Positions 17,450-26,085 of a stretch of DNA of 64,000 nucleotides are shown piece after piece. The DNA lies in NCBI RefSeq assembly GCF_900187505.1, contig NZ_FYDL01000001.1:372001-436000 (forward strand), read 5' to 3'. Within the stretch, counting starts at the first letter, position 1; each line of letters begins with the position of its first letter. The position numbers and the translations under genes are program-made. Below the pieces are notes generated by a model, which ran no database searches, was not told the DNA's origin, and saw only the letters and a program-made list of their open reading frames with translations. This DNA comes from Pseudomonas sp. Irchel s3h17 (GTDB lineage: Bacteria; Pseudomonadota; Gammaproteobacteria; Pseudomonadales; Pseudomonadaceae).

Positions 17450-17678
17450 CTTGATCCTGGACGGTCGTGCCCTGCGCGTGGCCGAAGGCACCAGTGTGGC
17501 CGCCGCGCTGGCCCTGGGGGGCGACGGTTGCAGCCGCACCTCGGTCAGTGGCCAGCGCCGCGCACCGCTGTGCGGCATGGGCATCTGCCAGGAATGCCGG
17601 GTGACCATTGACGGCCGGCGGCGCCTGGCCTGCCAGACTCAATGCCGTGACGGCATGCAGGTGGAGACACGACCATGA
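17442..17678 (+). CDS. (2Fe-2S)-binding small subunit of D-hydroxyproline dehydrogenase
   Basis: The 78-aa protein is a minimal plant-type ferredoxin domain (Fer2_4 type): CGMGICQECRVTIDG supplies three cluster cysteines and ACQTQC the fourth. It has no signal peptide. Its ATG overlaps the upstream subunit by 8 nt and its stop overlaps the next ATG by 4 nt, so all three subunits are made together. It most likely passes electrons between the two flavoproteins. It corresponds to the small (LhpE/F-like) subunit; I leave the letter open. Confidence 0.88.
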   Translation: MPDLILDGRALRVAEGTSVAAALALGGDGCSRTSVSGQRRAPLCGMGICQECRVTIDGRRRLACQTQCRDGMQVETRP

Positions 17679-18931
17679 GCGACTACGCCGACCTGCTGAT
17701 CATCGGTGCCGGCCCCGCCGGCATGGCCGCCGCCCTCGCCGCCGCCCCCAGTGGCGCACGCATCGTCCTGCTCGACGACAACCCGCTGCCGGGTGGGCAG
17801 ATCTGGCGCGACGGCCCCCAAGCCAGCCTGCCGAACCCGGCCCGCCGCCTGCGCGAGCGCCTGCAGGCCTGCCGCAATATCCGCCGTCACCCCGCTACCC
17901 GGGTGATCGCCTGCGCCGGCCCGAAACAACTGCTGGTGGAAGACGATGAGCGCGGCTGGCTGATCGGCTACGACAAACTGATCCTGTGTACCGGTGCCCG
18001 TGAACTGCTCCTGCCCTTCCCCGGCTGGACCTTGCCGGGGGTGACCGGGGCCGGTGGCCTGCAGGCGCTGATCAAGGGCGGCCTGCCGGTGCAGGGCGAA
18101 CGCCTGGTGATCGCCGGCAGCGGGCCGTTGCTGCTGGCCAGTGCCGCCACCGCCCGACACAACGGCGCCCACGTACTGTGCATCGCCGAGCAAGCCTCGC
18201 TGGCCGCCGTCGCCGGCTTCGCCGCGCACCTGCCACGCTGGCCCGACAAGCTGATGCAGTCGTTTACCCTGCTCGACCGTCACTACCGAAGCAGCACCCA
18301 TGTACTGGCCGCCCTCGGCACTGAACGGCTGGAAGGCGTGCGCCTGCAACAACACGGGAAAACCGTCGAGCTGGCGTGTGATCGTCTGGCCTGCGGCTTC
18401 GGCTTGATCCCCAACACCCAATTGGGCCAGGCCCTGGGGTGCGCCGTCGAAGGGCAAGCCCTGGCGGTGGATGCCTGGCAGGCCAGCAGCCGTGCCGATC
18501 ACTACGCGGCGGGCGAATGCACCGGCTTCGGCGGCAGCGAGCTGGCGCTGGTGGAAGGTGCGATTGCCGGCCACGCCGCCGTCGGGGACCGGGACGCGGC
18601 CCGGCACCTGTGGCCGCGCCGGGCGCGTTGGCAGGGCTTTGCCAAGGTACTGAACCGAGCGTTTACCCTCGGCGCGCCACTCAAGTCCCTGGCCACTCCC
18701 GACACTCTGGTCTGCCGTTGCGAAGACGTGCCCTACTCCGCACTGGCCGGCCACGCCGACTGGCGCGAGGCCAAGCTGGCCAGTCGCTGCGGCATGGGTG
18801 CCTGTCAGGGCCGGGTATGCGGCGCTGCCGTGCAGCACCTGTTCGGCTGGCAACCCTCGACGCCACGCCCACCGTTCAGCCCGGCACGGATCGAGACCTT
18901 GCTCTGCCTGGACGACACTCCGCCGGCCTGA
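17675..18931 (+). CDS. NAD(P)/FAD-dependent oxidoreductase subunit with BFD-like [2Fe-2S] tail
   Basis: The 418-aa subunit starts with a dinucleotide motif (ADLLIIGAGPAGMAAALAAAPSGARIVLLDD), carries a second nucleotide-binding segment (ERLVIAGSGPLLLASAATARHNGA, about 145-168), and ends with a bacterioferredoxin-associated-ferredoxin-like cluster domain: LVCRCEDVPYSAL and CGMGACQGRVCGAAVQ. The order and the overlapping genes fit the large subunit of heteromeric D-hydroxyproline (or similar D-amino-acid/opine) dehydrogenases. Opine dehydrogenases have the same plan, but the epimerase upstream favours hydroxyproline. Confidence 0.88.
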   Translation: MSDYADLLIIGAGPAGMAAALAAAPSGARIVLLDDNPLPGGQIWRDGPQASLPNPARRLRERLQACRNIRRHPATRVIACAGPKQLLVEDDERGWLIGYDKLILCTGARELLLPFPGWTLPGVTGAGGLQALIKGGLPVQGERLVIAGSGPLLLASAATARHNGAHVLCIAEQASLAAVAGFAAHLPRWPDKLMQSFTLLDRHYRSSTHVLAALGTERLEGVRLQQHGKTVELACDRLACGFGLIPNTQLGQALGCAVEGQALAVDAWQASSRADHYAAGECTGFGGSELALVEGAIAGHAAVGDRDAARHLWPRRARWQGFAKVLNRAFTLGAPLKSLATPDTLVCRCEDVPYSALAGHADWREAKLASRCGMGACQGRVCGAAVQHLFGWQPSTPRPPFSPARIETLLCLDDTPPA

Positions 18932-19003
18932 ATCCCACCGGGGCTTTCGGCCACGCGGCCGAGCCTCTATGATCCCGGGGGTCCCCACCAGACCCTCGGC
19001 GCC

Positions 19004-19753
19004 ATGTTCCCCTCACTCAACGCCTTCAAGCCCTGCGACCTGCCGACCTTGCTCGATAGCCTGGCCCCCATCGCGCCCTTGCTCGACACCCTGGCGGACG
19101 TGGTGTTTTTCATCAAGGACCGCGAGGCCCGCTATGCCTTCGTCAACCAGACCCTGGCCCGGCGTTGCGGCTTCAAGCACAGTGCCGACCTGCTCGGGTT
19201 GACCGCCGACCAGGTCTTCCCCGAACGCTTCGGCCCGCTATACACCGAACAGGATCGGCGGGTGCTGGCCAGCGGTCGCGAGCTGGCCGACCAGCTTGAA
19301 CTCCATCTCTACTACGGCAACCAGCCCATCTGGTGCCTGACCCACAAGCTCGCCCTGCGTGACCGGCAAGGTCATATCGTCGGCCTGGCCGGCATCTCCC
19401 GCGACTTGCAGCTGCCGCAATCCAGTCACCCGGCCTTCCAGAAACTGGCGGCGGTGGACGCCCATATCCGCCGCCACTTCGCCCGGCCCATCAGCCTCGC
19501 CGAACTGACGGCCATCGCCGGATTCTCCGTGGCGCAACTGGAGCGTCACTGCAAACGGGTGTTCCAGCTCACCCCACGGCAGATGATTCACAAGGCCCGC
19601 CTGGAGGAAGCCTCGCGGCTGTTACTGGAGACCGAGCAGCCCATCACCGAGATCGCCCTGCGCTGCGGTTACACCGACCACAGCGCTTTCAGCCGACAGT
19701 TCCGCGCCTTGACCAGCCTCTCGCCCAGCCAGTATCGCGACAACCGACGCTGA
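19004..19753 (+). CDS. AraC-family regulator with N-terminal PAS domain
   Basis: The 249-aa protein has a PAS/PAC module at about residues 25-140 (VVFFIKDREARYAFVNQTLARRCG, LRDRQGHIVGLAGISRDL) and a two-helix-turn-helix AraC domain at about 155-248 (SLAELTAIAGFSVAQLERHCKRVF, ITEIALRCGYTDHSAFSRQFRALTSLSPSQYR). Hydroxyproline clusters of Pseudomonas often carry an AraC-type activator (LhpR). Here it lies directly after the dehydrogenase genes on the same strand, so it probably activates the epimerase/dehydrogenase unit. The PAS ligand is unknown. Confidence 0.88.
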   Translation: MFPSLNAFKPCDLPTLLDSLAPIAPLLDTLADVVFFIKDREARYAFVNQTLARRCGFKHSADLLGLTADQVFPERFGPLYTEQDRRVLASGRELADQLELHLYYGNQPIWCLTHKLALRDRQGHIVGLAGISRDLQLPQSSHPAFQKLAAVDAHIRRHFARPISLAELTAIAGFSVAQLERHCKRVFQLTPRQMIHKARLEEASRLLLETEQPITEIALRCGYTDHSAFSRQFRALTSLSPSQYRDNRR

Positions 19754-19946
19754 GCCTCCGCCCCGCCAGTGTTCCCGAATGGGGCGCCCGCACGGCCACT
19801 GCTCCCATATGTAACACCCACCACCGGGCGTCCGATGCGCCGGGTGCCACCCTGCCGGCGACTGCGCCACTGCAAAGCCTCTAGCTCAAGGCCTGAGAAT
19901 TTATTCGTGCTTCGGCCTGGAAACAGGCACAGTGATTGCTATTGTT

Positions 19947-19963
19947 AATATCGTATACGAAAT
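19947..19963. promoter_or_regulatory. Palindromic operator before the ABC/AcnX unit
   Basis: AATATCGTATACGAAAT, centred on the perfect 10-bp palindrome TCGTATACGA (19951-19960), lies 45 bp before the binding-protein gene. A partial second half (ATACGATACC) follows at 19969-19978. The same 17 bases recur exactly at 26045. GTATAC-centred palindromes are typical of FCD-type GntR regulators, so I infer control by the regulator at 14619. Confidence 0.7.
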
Positions 19964-20008
19964 CCCCAATACGATACCTGACCGCACTTCACCCACCACG
20001 AGGCCTCT

Positions 20009-20827
20009 ATGAAAAACCCAGCATTTGCCGTAGCCCTCAGCGCTGTGCTCAGTACCTCCTTCATCGCCACCGCCCAGGCCGACAAGCTCGACGACATCAT
20101 CGGTTCCGGCAAGCTGCGCTGCGCCGTGACCCTGGACTTCCCGCCCATGGGTTTTCGCGATGCCGGCAACAACCCGGCCGGATTCGACGTGGACTACTGC
20201 CACGACCTGGCGAAGATCCTCGGCGTGGATGCCGAAGTGGTGGAAACCCCCTTCCCCGACCGTATCCCGGCACTGGTCTCCGGACGCGCCGACGTGATCG
20301 TCGCCTCCACCTCCGACACCCTCGAACGGGCCAAGACCGTCGGCCTGACCGTGCCCTACTTCGCCTTCCAGATGGTGGTGCTGACCCGCGACAACACCGG
20401 CATCAACGGCTTCGCCGACCTCAAGGGCAAACCCGTGGGCAACACCAGCGGCACCTATGAAGCCATCGCCCTGGAAAAAGACGTGAAGAACTGGGGCACC
20501 GGCACCTTCCGCGCCTATCAGTCGCAGAACGACACCCTGCTGGCGGTCGCCCAAGGCCATATCGACGCCACCGTGGTGACCAACACCGTGGCCGCCGCCA
20601 CCCTCAAGTCGGGCAAATACAAAAACCTGAAAGTCGCCGGCAACGCCCCCTACGTGATCGACTACGTGTCCCTGGGCGCCAAGCGCAACGAGTATGGCCT
20701 GCTCAACTACCTCAACCTGTTCGTCAACCAGCAGGTGCGTACCGGCCGTTACAACGAGCTGTTCGTCAAATGGGTCGGCACCGAGATCCCGCCTACCAAC
20801 CTGACCGTGCCACAGGTCTACTACTGA
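20009..20827 (+). CDS. ABC transporter substrate-binding protein (amino-acid type)
   Basis: The 272-aa periplasmic protein has a signal peptide cleaved near TAQAD (residue 24) and the SBP_bac_3 fold: LRCAVTLDFPPMGFRDAGNNPAGFDVDYCHDLAK, RADVIVASTSDTLERAKTVGLTVPYF, and KGKPVGNTSGTYEAI. It opens a unit with aconitase X, two permeases and an ATPase, so it captures the substrate, probably a hydroxyproline isomer, for that importer. A palindromic operator lies just upstream. Confidence 0.9.
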   Translation: MKNPAFAVALSAVLSTSFIATAQADKLDDIIGSGKLRCAVTLDFPPMGFRDAGNNPAGFDVDYCHDLAKILGVDAEVVETPFPDRIPALVSGRADVIVASTSDTLERAKTVGLTVPYFAFQMVVLTRDNTGINGFADLKGKPVGNTSGTYEAIALEKDVKNWGTGTFRAYQSQNDTLLAVAQGHIDATVVTNTVAAATLKSGKYKNLKVAGNAPYVIDYVSLGAKRNEYGLLNYLNLFVNQQVRTGRYNELFVKWVGTEIPPTNLTVPQVYY

Positions 20828-20828
20828 G

Positions 20829-22616
20829 ATGTCCGGTATGCCTGGGCCAACCGCTCTGACCGGGCGCAGCCTGGTCGCGGGCGCCGCACAGGGCGCCCTG
20901 TTGTTCGCCGACGTCGGCTTGAGCTTCTGGGGTGGGGTCGACCCGTTCAGCGGGGAAGTCATCGACCGCCACCACCCCCTCAGCGGTGAACACCTGGCCG
21001 GCCGGGTGCTGGCCATTCCCAGTGGTCGCGGCTCCTGTACCGGCAGCAGTGTGTTGATGGAGTTGATCAGCAACGGTCATGCACCCGCTGCCCTGGTGCT
21101 GGCTGAAGCGGATGAAATCCTCACCCTGGGCGTGCTGGTGGCCCAGGTCATTTTCGAGCGTTCCCTGCCGGTGCTGTGCATCGGCAGGGAGGCCTTCGCC
21201 GCCTTGCGCGGCAAGGCCTTCGCCCGGGTCGAGGACGGCGCCCTGAAACTGTTCCCACAACCACCGGAGGATGCCTGGCGGGCAGCTGCGCCGCCATTGC
21301 CCGGCGCAGCCGGCACACCTTCGTTCGAACTCACCGGGTTCGACCGGGCGCTGCTCGACGGCCAGCAGGGCAAGGCCGCCCAGGTGGCCATGCAGATCGT
21401 CCTGCGCATGGCCGAACTGCAAGGTGCCCACGGCCTGGTGGATGTCACCCAGGCCCACATCGATGGCTGCATCTATACCGGGCCGGCGAGCCTGCGCTTT
21501 GCCGAACAACTGGTGCAATGGGGAGCAAAGGTCCGGGTGCCAACCACCCTCAATTCGATCTCCGTCGACCAGCGCCGCTGGCGCGAACTGGGCATTGACC
21601 CGACCCTCGGGGAACCGGCCAGTGCCTTGGGCGACGCGTACATGGCAATGGGCGCGCAGCTGAGTTTCACGTGCGCCCCCTACCTGCTCGACAGTGCACC
21701 GAAGGCCGGCGAACAGATCGTCTGGGCCGAGTCCAACGCCGTGGTCTACGCCAACAGCGTGCTCGGCGCCCGCACCCTGAAATACCCGGACTACCTGGAC
21801 ATCTGCATCGCCCTGACCGGTCGCGCGCCGCTGATTGGCTGCCACCTGGACGCGCAGCGCAAAGCGGCGCTGCGCGTCGAACTGCCCGACCTGGGGGAGT
21901 TGGACGATGCCTTCTACCCGCTGCTGGGTTACCACATCGGCGGTTTGGCGGGGAGCCGTATTCCCCTGGTGCTCGGGCTGGAACAGCGCACGCCTGGCCT
22001 GGACGACCTGAAAGCCTTCGGCGCGGCCTTCGCCACCACCTCCGCCGCGCCCTTGTTCCACATCGCCGGGGTCACCCCGGAAGCCATGGACCCGGCGCAG
22101 GTGCTGGACCCGCAGGCCGTCCTACCGCTGCACCGCATCCGCCTGGAGGACCTGCTGGTCAGTTGGCGCGAGCTCAACAGCGCCCGCGACAGCCGGGTGG
22201 ATGTGGTGTCGCTGGGCAATCCGCATTTTTCCCTCAGCGAATTTGCCCGGTTGGCGCAGCTGTGTCGCGGTCGGCGCAAGCACCCGCAGGTGGTGCTCGC
22301 CATCACCTGCGGCCGTGCGGTGCTGGAGCAGGCGCGCGCGGCCGGGCACATCGCGGTGATCGAGGCCTTTGGCGCGACCCTGGTCACCGACACCTGCTGG
22401 TGCATGCTCGGCGAGCCGGTGATCCCGCCGGCCGCCACCACCTTGATGACCAACTCGGGCAAGTACGCCCATTACGCACCGGGCCTGGTGGGGCGCACGG
22501 TGCACTTCGCCAGCCTCACCGAATGTGTCGACGCTGCCTGCAGCGCTACCGCCAGCGGGCGCCTGCCGGCCTGGCTGCAACCTGCCACCCACCTTGAGAG
22601 CCCCGCGCATGTTTGA
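20829..22616 (+). CDS. lhpI: Aconitase X (fused), cis-3-hydroxy-L-proline dehydratase
   Basis: The 595-aa protein fuses a small swivelling domain (DUF126-like, about 8-135: GRSLVAGAAQGALLFADVGLSFWGGVD, IPSGRGSCTGSSVLMELI) to the large aconitase-X catalytic domain (DUF521-like, from about 170: TSFELTGFDRALLDG, VDVTQAHIDGCIYTGPASL, WAESNAVVYANSVLGARTLKYPDYLDI, TDTCWCMLGEPVIPP). Bacterial fused AcnX enzymes dehydrate cis-3-hydroxy-L-proline to pyrroline-2-carboxylate; the location in a hydroxyproline island supports that. It begins 1 bp after the binding protein and overlaps the permease start by 8 nt. Confidence 0.85.
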   Translation: MSGMPGPTALTGRSLVAGAAQGALLFADVGLSFWGGVDPFSGEVIDRHHPLSGEHLAGRVLAIPSGRGSCTGSSVLMELISNGHAPAALVLAEADEILTLGVLVAQVIFERSLPVLCIGREAFAALRGKAFARVEDGALKLFPQPPEDAWRAAAPPLPGAAGTPSFELTGFDRALLDGQQGKAAQVAMQIVLRMAELQGAHGLVDVTQAHIDGCIYTGPASLRFAEQLVQWGAKVRVPTTLNSISVDQRRWRELGIDPTLGEPASALGDAYMAMGAQLSFTCAPYLLDSAPKAGEQIVWAESNAVVYANSVLGARTLKYPDYLDICIALTGRAPLIGCHLDAQRKAALRVELPDLGELDDAFYPLLGYHIGGLAGSRIPLVLGLEQRTPGLDDLKAFGAAFATTSAAPLFHIAGVTPEAMDPAQVLDPQAVLPLHRIRLEDLLVSWRELNSARDSRVDVVSLGNPHFSLSEFARLAQLCRGRRKHPQVVLAITCGRAVLEQARAAGHIAVIEAFGATLVTDTCWCMLGEPVIPPAATTLMTNSGKYAHYAPGLVGRTVHFASLTECVDAACSATASGRLPAWLQPATHLESPAHV

Positions 22617-23274
22617 CTACACCTTCCAATGGCGCTCTGCGCTGCGTGCCCTGCCGGACATGCTCGCCGGTGCCCTGGTCACCTTCGAGACCGCGGCGCT
22701 GTCGATGATCTTCGGCGTGCTGATCGCCCTGGCCCTGACGGTGATGCGAGAAACCAAAAACCCGCTGCTGCGTGGCATCGGCAACGGCTGGGTGTCGATC
22801 GCCCGCAACACCCCGTCGCTGTTCCAGATCTACGTCCTGTATTTCGGCCTGGGTTCCCTGGGCCTGCATGTCAGTTCGTGGCTGGCCCTGCTGGCCGGGA
22901 TCACCTTCAACAATGCCGGTTACCTGGCGGAGAACTTTCGCGGTGGCCTCAAGGCAGTGCCCGATACCCAGGTGCGGGCGGCACGCTCGCTGGGCATGAG
23001 TGCCTTCCAGGCCTACCGCATGATCATCGTCCCGCAATTGCTGCGGGTCGTGTTCTACCCGTTGACCAATCAGATGGTCTGGGCGGTGCTCATGACCTCG
23101 CTGGGGGTGATCGTCGGGCTGAACAACGACCTGACCGGGGTGACCCAGGACTACAACGTCAAGACGTTCCGCACCTTCGAGTACTTCGCCATTGCAGCGG
23201 TGCTGTATTACCTGATTGCCAAGGCGATCGTCGCGGTAGCCCGGCTGATGTCCTGGCGGCTGTTCCGTTACTGA
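22609..23274 (+). CDS. ABC transporter permease (polar amino acid type)
   Basis: The 221-aa inner-membrane protein is a His/Glu/Gln/Arg-type permease with about five helices and the EAA loop LKAVPDTQVRAARSLGMSAFQAYRMIIVPQ (about 117-146). The frame is open upstream, but the ATG at 22609, overlapping the AcnX stop, gives the normal start MFDYTFQWRSAL. It pairs with the next permease and the ATPase. Confidence 0.92.
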   Translation: MFDYTFQWRSALRALPDMLAGALVTFETAALSMIFGVLIALALTVMRETKNPLLRGIGNGWVSIARNTPSLFQIYVLYFGLGSLGLHVSSWLALLAGITFNNAGYLAENFRGGLKAVPDTQVRAARSLGMSAFQAYRMIIVPQLLRVVFYPLTNQMVWAVLMTSLGVIVGLNNDLTGVTQDYNVKTFRTFEYFAIAAVLYYLIAKAIVAVARLMSWRLFRY

Positions 23275-23284
23275 GGAGGTGAGC

Positions 23285-23935
23285 ATGTCGAACACCGGCT
23301 TTTCCATGAATGACCTGCTGTTCCTCCTCGAGGGTGCCTGGGTCACGCTACAACTGACGTTCTGGTCGATCATCCTCGGCTCCTTCGCCGGGCTGCTGTT
23401 CGGTCTGCTGCGCGCCCTGTTGCCACGGGCCAGCCTGCCACTGGCCTGGGTGCTGGACGTGTTTCGCAGCGTGCCGCTGCTGATCCAGTTCGTGCTGTTC
23501 AACTCGCTCAAGAGCATCGTCGGCCTGGACATCAGTGCCTTCAGCGTTGGCTGCATTGTGCTGGGGGTCTACGCCGCCGCGTACTTCACCGAGATCGTGC
23601 GCAGCGGCGTGCTCTCGGTGCCGTTCACCCTGCGCCGGGCCAGCCGCTCGCTGGGGCTCAGCTACCTGCAGGACCTGCGCTGGATCGTCCTGCCGATGGC
23701 CACCCGCGTGGCCTTCCCCGGTTGGCTGAACCTGGTGCTCAGTGTGATGAAAGACACCGCGCTGGTGATGTGGATCGGCATCGTCGAACTGCTGCGCGCC
23801 TCGCAAACCATCGTGACCCGCATCCAGGAACCCCTGCTGGTGCTGTGCATCGCGGGCCTCATCTACTACGTCATGAGCCTGGTGGTCGCTCGCCTGGGCG
23901 CCCGTCTGGAAAGAAGGTGGCAAGAAAATGATTGA
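23285..23935 (+). CDS. ABC transporter permease (polar amino acid type)
   Basis: The 216-aa second permease has the same fold, with the EAA loop VLSVPFTLRRASRSLGLSYLQDLRWIVLP. GTG at 23279 is possible, but GGAGG at 23275-23279 lies 5 nt before ATG 23285, which fixes the start. Its end overlaps the ATPase start by 8 nt. With the previous permease it forms the heterodimeric channel. Confidence 0.92.
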   Translation: MSNTGFSMNDLLFLLEGAWVTLQLTFWSIILGSFAGLLFGLLRALLPRASLPLAWVLDVFRSVPLLIQFVLFNSLKSIVGLDISAFSVGCIVLGVYAAAYFTEIVRSGVLSVPFTLRRASRSLGLSYLQDLRWIVLPMATRVAFPGWLNLVLSVMKDTALVMWIGIVELLRASQTIVTRIQEPLLVLCIAGLIYYVMSLVVARLGARLERRWQEND

Positions 23936-24650
23936 GATCGACAACGTACATAAATCCTTCGGTGACCTGGCAGTGGTCAAGGGTGTCAGCCTGACGGTGA
24001 ACAAGGGCGAGGTAGTGTCGATCATCGGCGGCTCCGGCTCCGGCAAATCCACGCTGTTGATGTGCATCAACGGCCTGGAGCCGATCCAGAAAGGCAACAT
24101 CCGCGTCGACGGCGTCGAGGTCCACCACAGCGCCACCGACCTCAACCGCCTGCGGCAGAAGATCGGCATCGTGTTCCAGCAATGGAACGCCTTTCCCCAC
24201 CTCACAGTGCTGGAAAACGTGATGCTGGCGCCACGCAAGGTGCTCGGCAAAAGCAAGGCCGAGGCCGAGGAACTGGCGGTCCGGCAGCTGACCCACGTGG
24301 GCCTGGGCGACAAGCTCAAGACCTTCCCCGGCAAGCTCTCCGGCGGCCAGCAACAGCGCATGGCGATTGCCCGCGCCCTGGCCATGTCGCCGGACTACAT
24401 GCTGTTCGACGAGGCCACCTCGGCCCTCGACCCGCAGTTGGTGGGCGAGGTGCTGGACACCATGCGCATGCTCGCCGAAGACGGCATGACCATGGTCCTG
24501 GTGACCCATGAAATCCGTTTCGCCCGCGACGTGTCCGACCGCGTGGCGTTCTTTCGCAACGGCCTGGTGCACGAGATCGGCTCGCCGGACCAGGTCATTG
24601 GCAATCCCTTGCACGCGGAAACCGCGGCGTTTCTCAAATCAGTGAAATAA
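23928..24650 (+). CDS. ABC transporter ATP-binding protein (polar amino acid type)
   Basis: The 240-aa ATPase has every motif: Walker A GGSGSGKST (about 36-44), Q-loop QQWNAFPHL, signature LSGGQQQRMAIARAL, Walker B YMLFDEATSALDP and the switch His in VLVTHEIRFARDV. It energises uptake by the two upstream permeases and closes this unit. A block of REP palindromes follows. Confidence 0.95.
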   Translation: MIEIDNVHKSFGDLAVVKGVSLTVNKGEVVSIIGGSGSGKSTLLMCINGLEPIQKGNIRVDGVEVHHSATDLNRLRQKIGIVFQQWNAFPHLTVLENVMLAPRKVLGKSKAEAEELAVRQLTHVGLGDKLKTFPGKLSGGQQQRMAIARALAMSPDYMLFDEATSALDPQLVGEVLDTMRMLAEDGMTMVLVTHEIRFARDVSDRVAFFRNGLVHEIGSPDQVIGNPLHAETAAFLKSVK

Positions 24651-24670
24651 CCAATGGCCGACGCAAACCT

Positions 24671-24841
24671 CCTGTAGGAGCTGGCTTGCCAGCGATGGTC
24701 GTTAACGATGACGCGTGCAGTCTGAATAAACGCGTCGCTCTTGCGACCATCGCGAGCAAGCTCGCTCCCACAGGGTTGGGTGGTGTACACAAAATCGATG
24801 GCTGCCACAGATCAATGTGGGAGCGGGCTTGCCCGCGATGG
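24671..24841. repeat. Three REP elements (inverted pair plus a single)
   Basis: CTGTAGGAGCTGGCTTGCCA starts one copy at 24672 and an inverted copy, with GCGAGCAAGCTCGCTCCCAC, ends near 24775. A third copy (TGTGGGAGCGGGCTTGCCCG) is at 24816-24835. These are Pseudomonas REP palindromes; the inverted pair with a short spacer is a REPIN-like unit. It lies between the ABC ATPase and the racemase-family gene. Confidence 0.8.
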
Positions 24842-24870
24842 GCCTCAACAGGTGATAGAAGGATTAAGCC

Positions 24871-25899
24871 ATGCGTTCATCAAAAGTCATCCATGTAGTC
24901 AGCTGCCATGCTGAAGGCGAAGTCGGCGACGTGATCGTCGGCGGCGTTGCACCGCCACCCGGTGCCACGGTATGGGAACAGTCGCGCTGGATCGCCCAGG
25001 ACCAGACCCTGCGCAACTTCGTACTCAACGAACCGCGCGGGGGGGTGTTTCGCCACGTCAACCTGCTGGTGCCGGCCAAAGACCCCAGGGCACAGATGGC
25101 CTGGATCATCATGGAGCCGGCCGATACCCCACCCATGTCCGGCTCCAACTCACTGTGCGTGGCCACCGTGCTGCTCGACAGCGGCATCCTGCCAATGACC
25201 GAACCGCAGACCCGGCTGGTGCTCGAAGCCCCCGGTGGCCTGATCGAGGTCGTGGCCGACTGCCGTGACGGCAAGGTCCAGCGGGTCGAAGTCAAGAACG
25301 TGCCCTCCTTCGCCGACCGCCTCAATGCGTGGATCGAAGTCGAAGGCCTGGGCTCATTGCAGGTCGACACCGCGTACGGCGGCGACAGTTTCGTGATCGC
25401 CGACGCCAAGGGCCTGGGCTTTGCCATCGCGCCGGACGAGGCGGCCGACCTGGTGGCGGTCGGGCTGAAAATCACCCGGGCAGCCAACGAGCAACTGGGC
25501 TTCGTCCATCCGCTGAACCCTGAGTGGTCGCACATCTCCTTCTGCCAGATCGCTGCCCCCATCGTGCATGAGAACGGCATCGCGACCGGGGCCAACGCGG
25601 TGGTGATTCAACCGGGCAAGATCGACCGCTCCCCCACCGGCACCGGCTGCTCGGCACGCATGGCGGTGATGCAGGCCAAGGGACTGATGCAGGTGGGCGA
25701 GCGCTTTATCGGCCGCTCGATCCTCGGCTCCGAGTTCCACTGCCGCATCGACTCGCTGACCGAAGTGGCCGGGCGCCCGGCGATATACCCGTGCATCTCC
25801 GGCCGCGCCTGGATCACCGGCACCCACCAGTTGCTGCTCGATCCCAGCGATCCGTGGCCACAAGGCTATCGCCTGTCCGACACTTGGCCCGGCGCCTGA
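24871..25899 (+). CDS. Proline racemase-family protein with Ser/Thr pair, probable trans-3-hydroxy-L-proline dehydratase
   Basis: The 342-aa protein has the proline racemase fold, but both catalytic cysteines are replaced: Ser90 in [11 protein letters not shown] (where racemases have MCGH) and Thr256 in [10 protein letters not shown] Thr at the second position is characteristic of trans-3-hydroxy-L-proline dehydratases, which make pyrroline-2-carboxylate; a Ser at the first is less usual in what I know. Racemase or epimerase activity is unlikely. It sits between the ABC/AcnX unit and the deaminase gene, next to a reductase gene for the product at 30388. No signal peptide. Confidence 0.85.
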   Translation: MRSSKVIHVVSCHAEGEVGDVIVGGVAPPPGATVWEQSRWIAQDQTLRNFVLNEPRGGVFRHVNLLVPAKDPRAQMAWIIMEPADTPPMSGSNSLCVATVLLDSGILPMTEPQTRLVLEAPGGLIEVVADCRDGKVQRVEVKNVPSFADRLNAWIEVEGLGSLQVDTAYGGDSFVIADAKGLGFAIAPDEAADLVAVGLKITRAANEQLGFVHPLNPEWSHISFCQIAAPIVHENGIATGANAVVIQPGKIDRSPTGTGCSARMAVMQAKGLMQVGERFIGRSILGSEFHCRIDSLTEVAGRPAIYPCISGRAWITGTHQLLLDPSDPWPQGYRLSDTWPGA

Positions 25900-25915
25900 C
25901 GCCGAACCGGAGCTT

Positions 25916-25947
25916 CTGTGGCGAGGGAGCAAGCTCCCTCGCCACAG
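25916..25947. repeat. REP-type palindrome with 15-bp perfect arms
   Basis: CTGTGGCGAGGGAGC (25916-25930) and GCTCCCTCGCCACAG (25933-25947) are exact reverse complements around AA. It lies 17 bp after the stop of the racemase-family gene and may stabilise or end its transcript. No T run follows. Confidence 0.75.
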
Positions 25948-26044
25948 GAATCGGCGCAATCGGGAAATACCGTTCCCACCAGACCAATGGCTGAAAAAAC
26001 CACTGATTGATTGAAAAAAGCACTAGCCGAGTATCGACATTTAA

Positions 26045-26061
26045 AATATCGTATACGAAAT
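26045..26061. promoter_or_regulatory. Palindromic operator before the deaminase gene
   Basis: AATATCGTATACGAAAT occurs here identically to 19947-19963, with the perfect palindrome TCGTATACGA at 26049-26058. It ends 24 bp before the ATG of the DapA-like gene, where a repressor would block transcription. Two exact copies of a 17-mer before two genes of one pathway are not expected by chance. Confidence 0.7.
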
Positions 26062-26085
26062 ACAATAAACCAACCGGAGGCAACA

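Noticed and set aside
17639..18988. 449-aa open frame on the minus strand opposite the D-hydroxyproline dehydrogenase large subunit
   Set aside because: Low-complexity Gly/Gln/Ala composition and no start signal; a shadow of the real gene.
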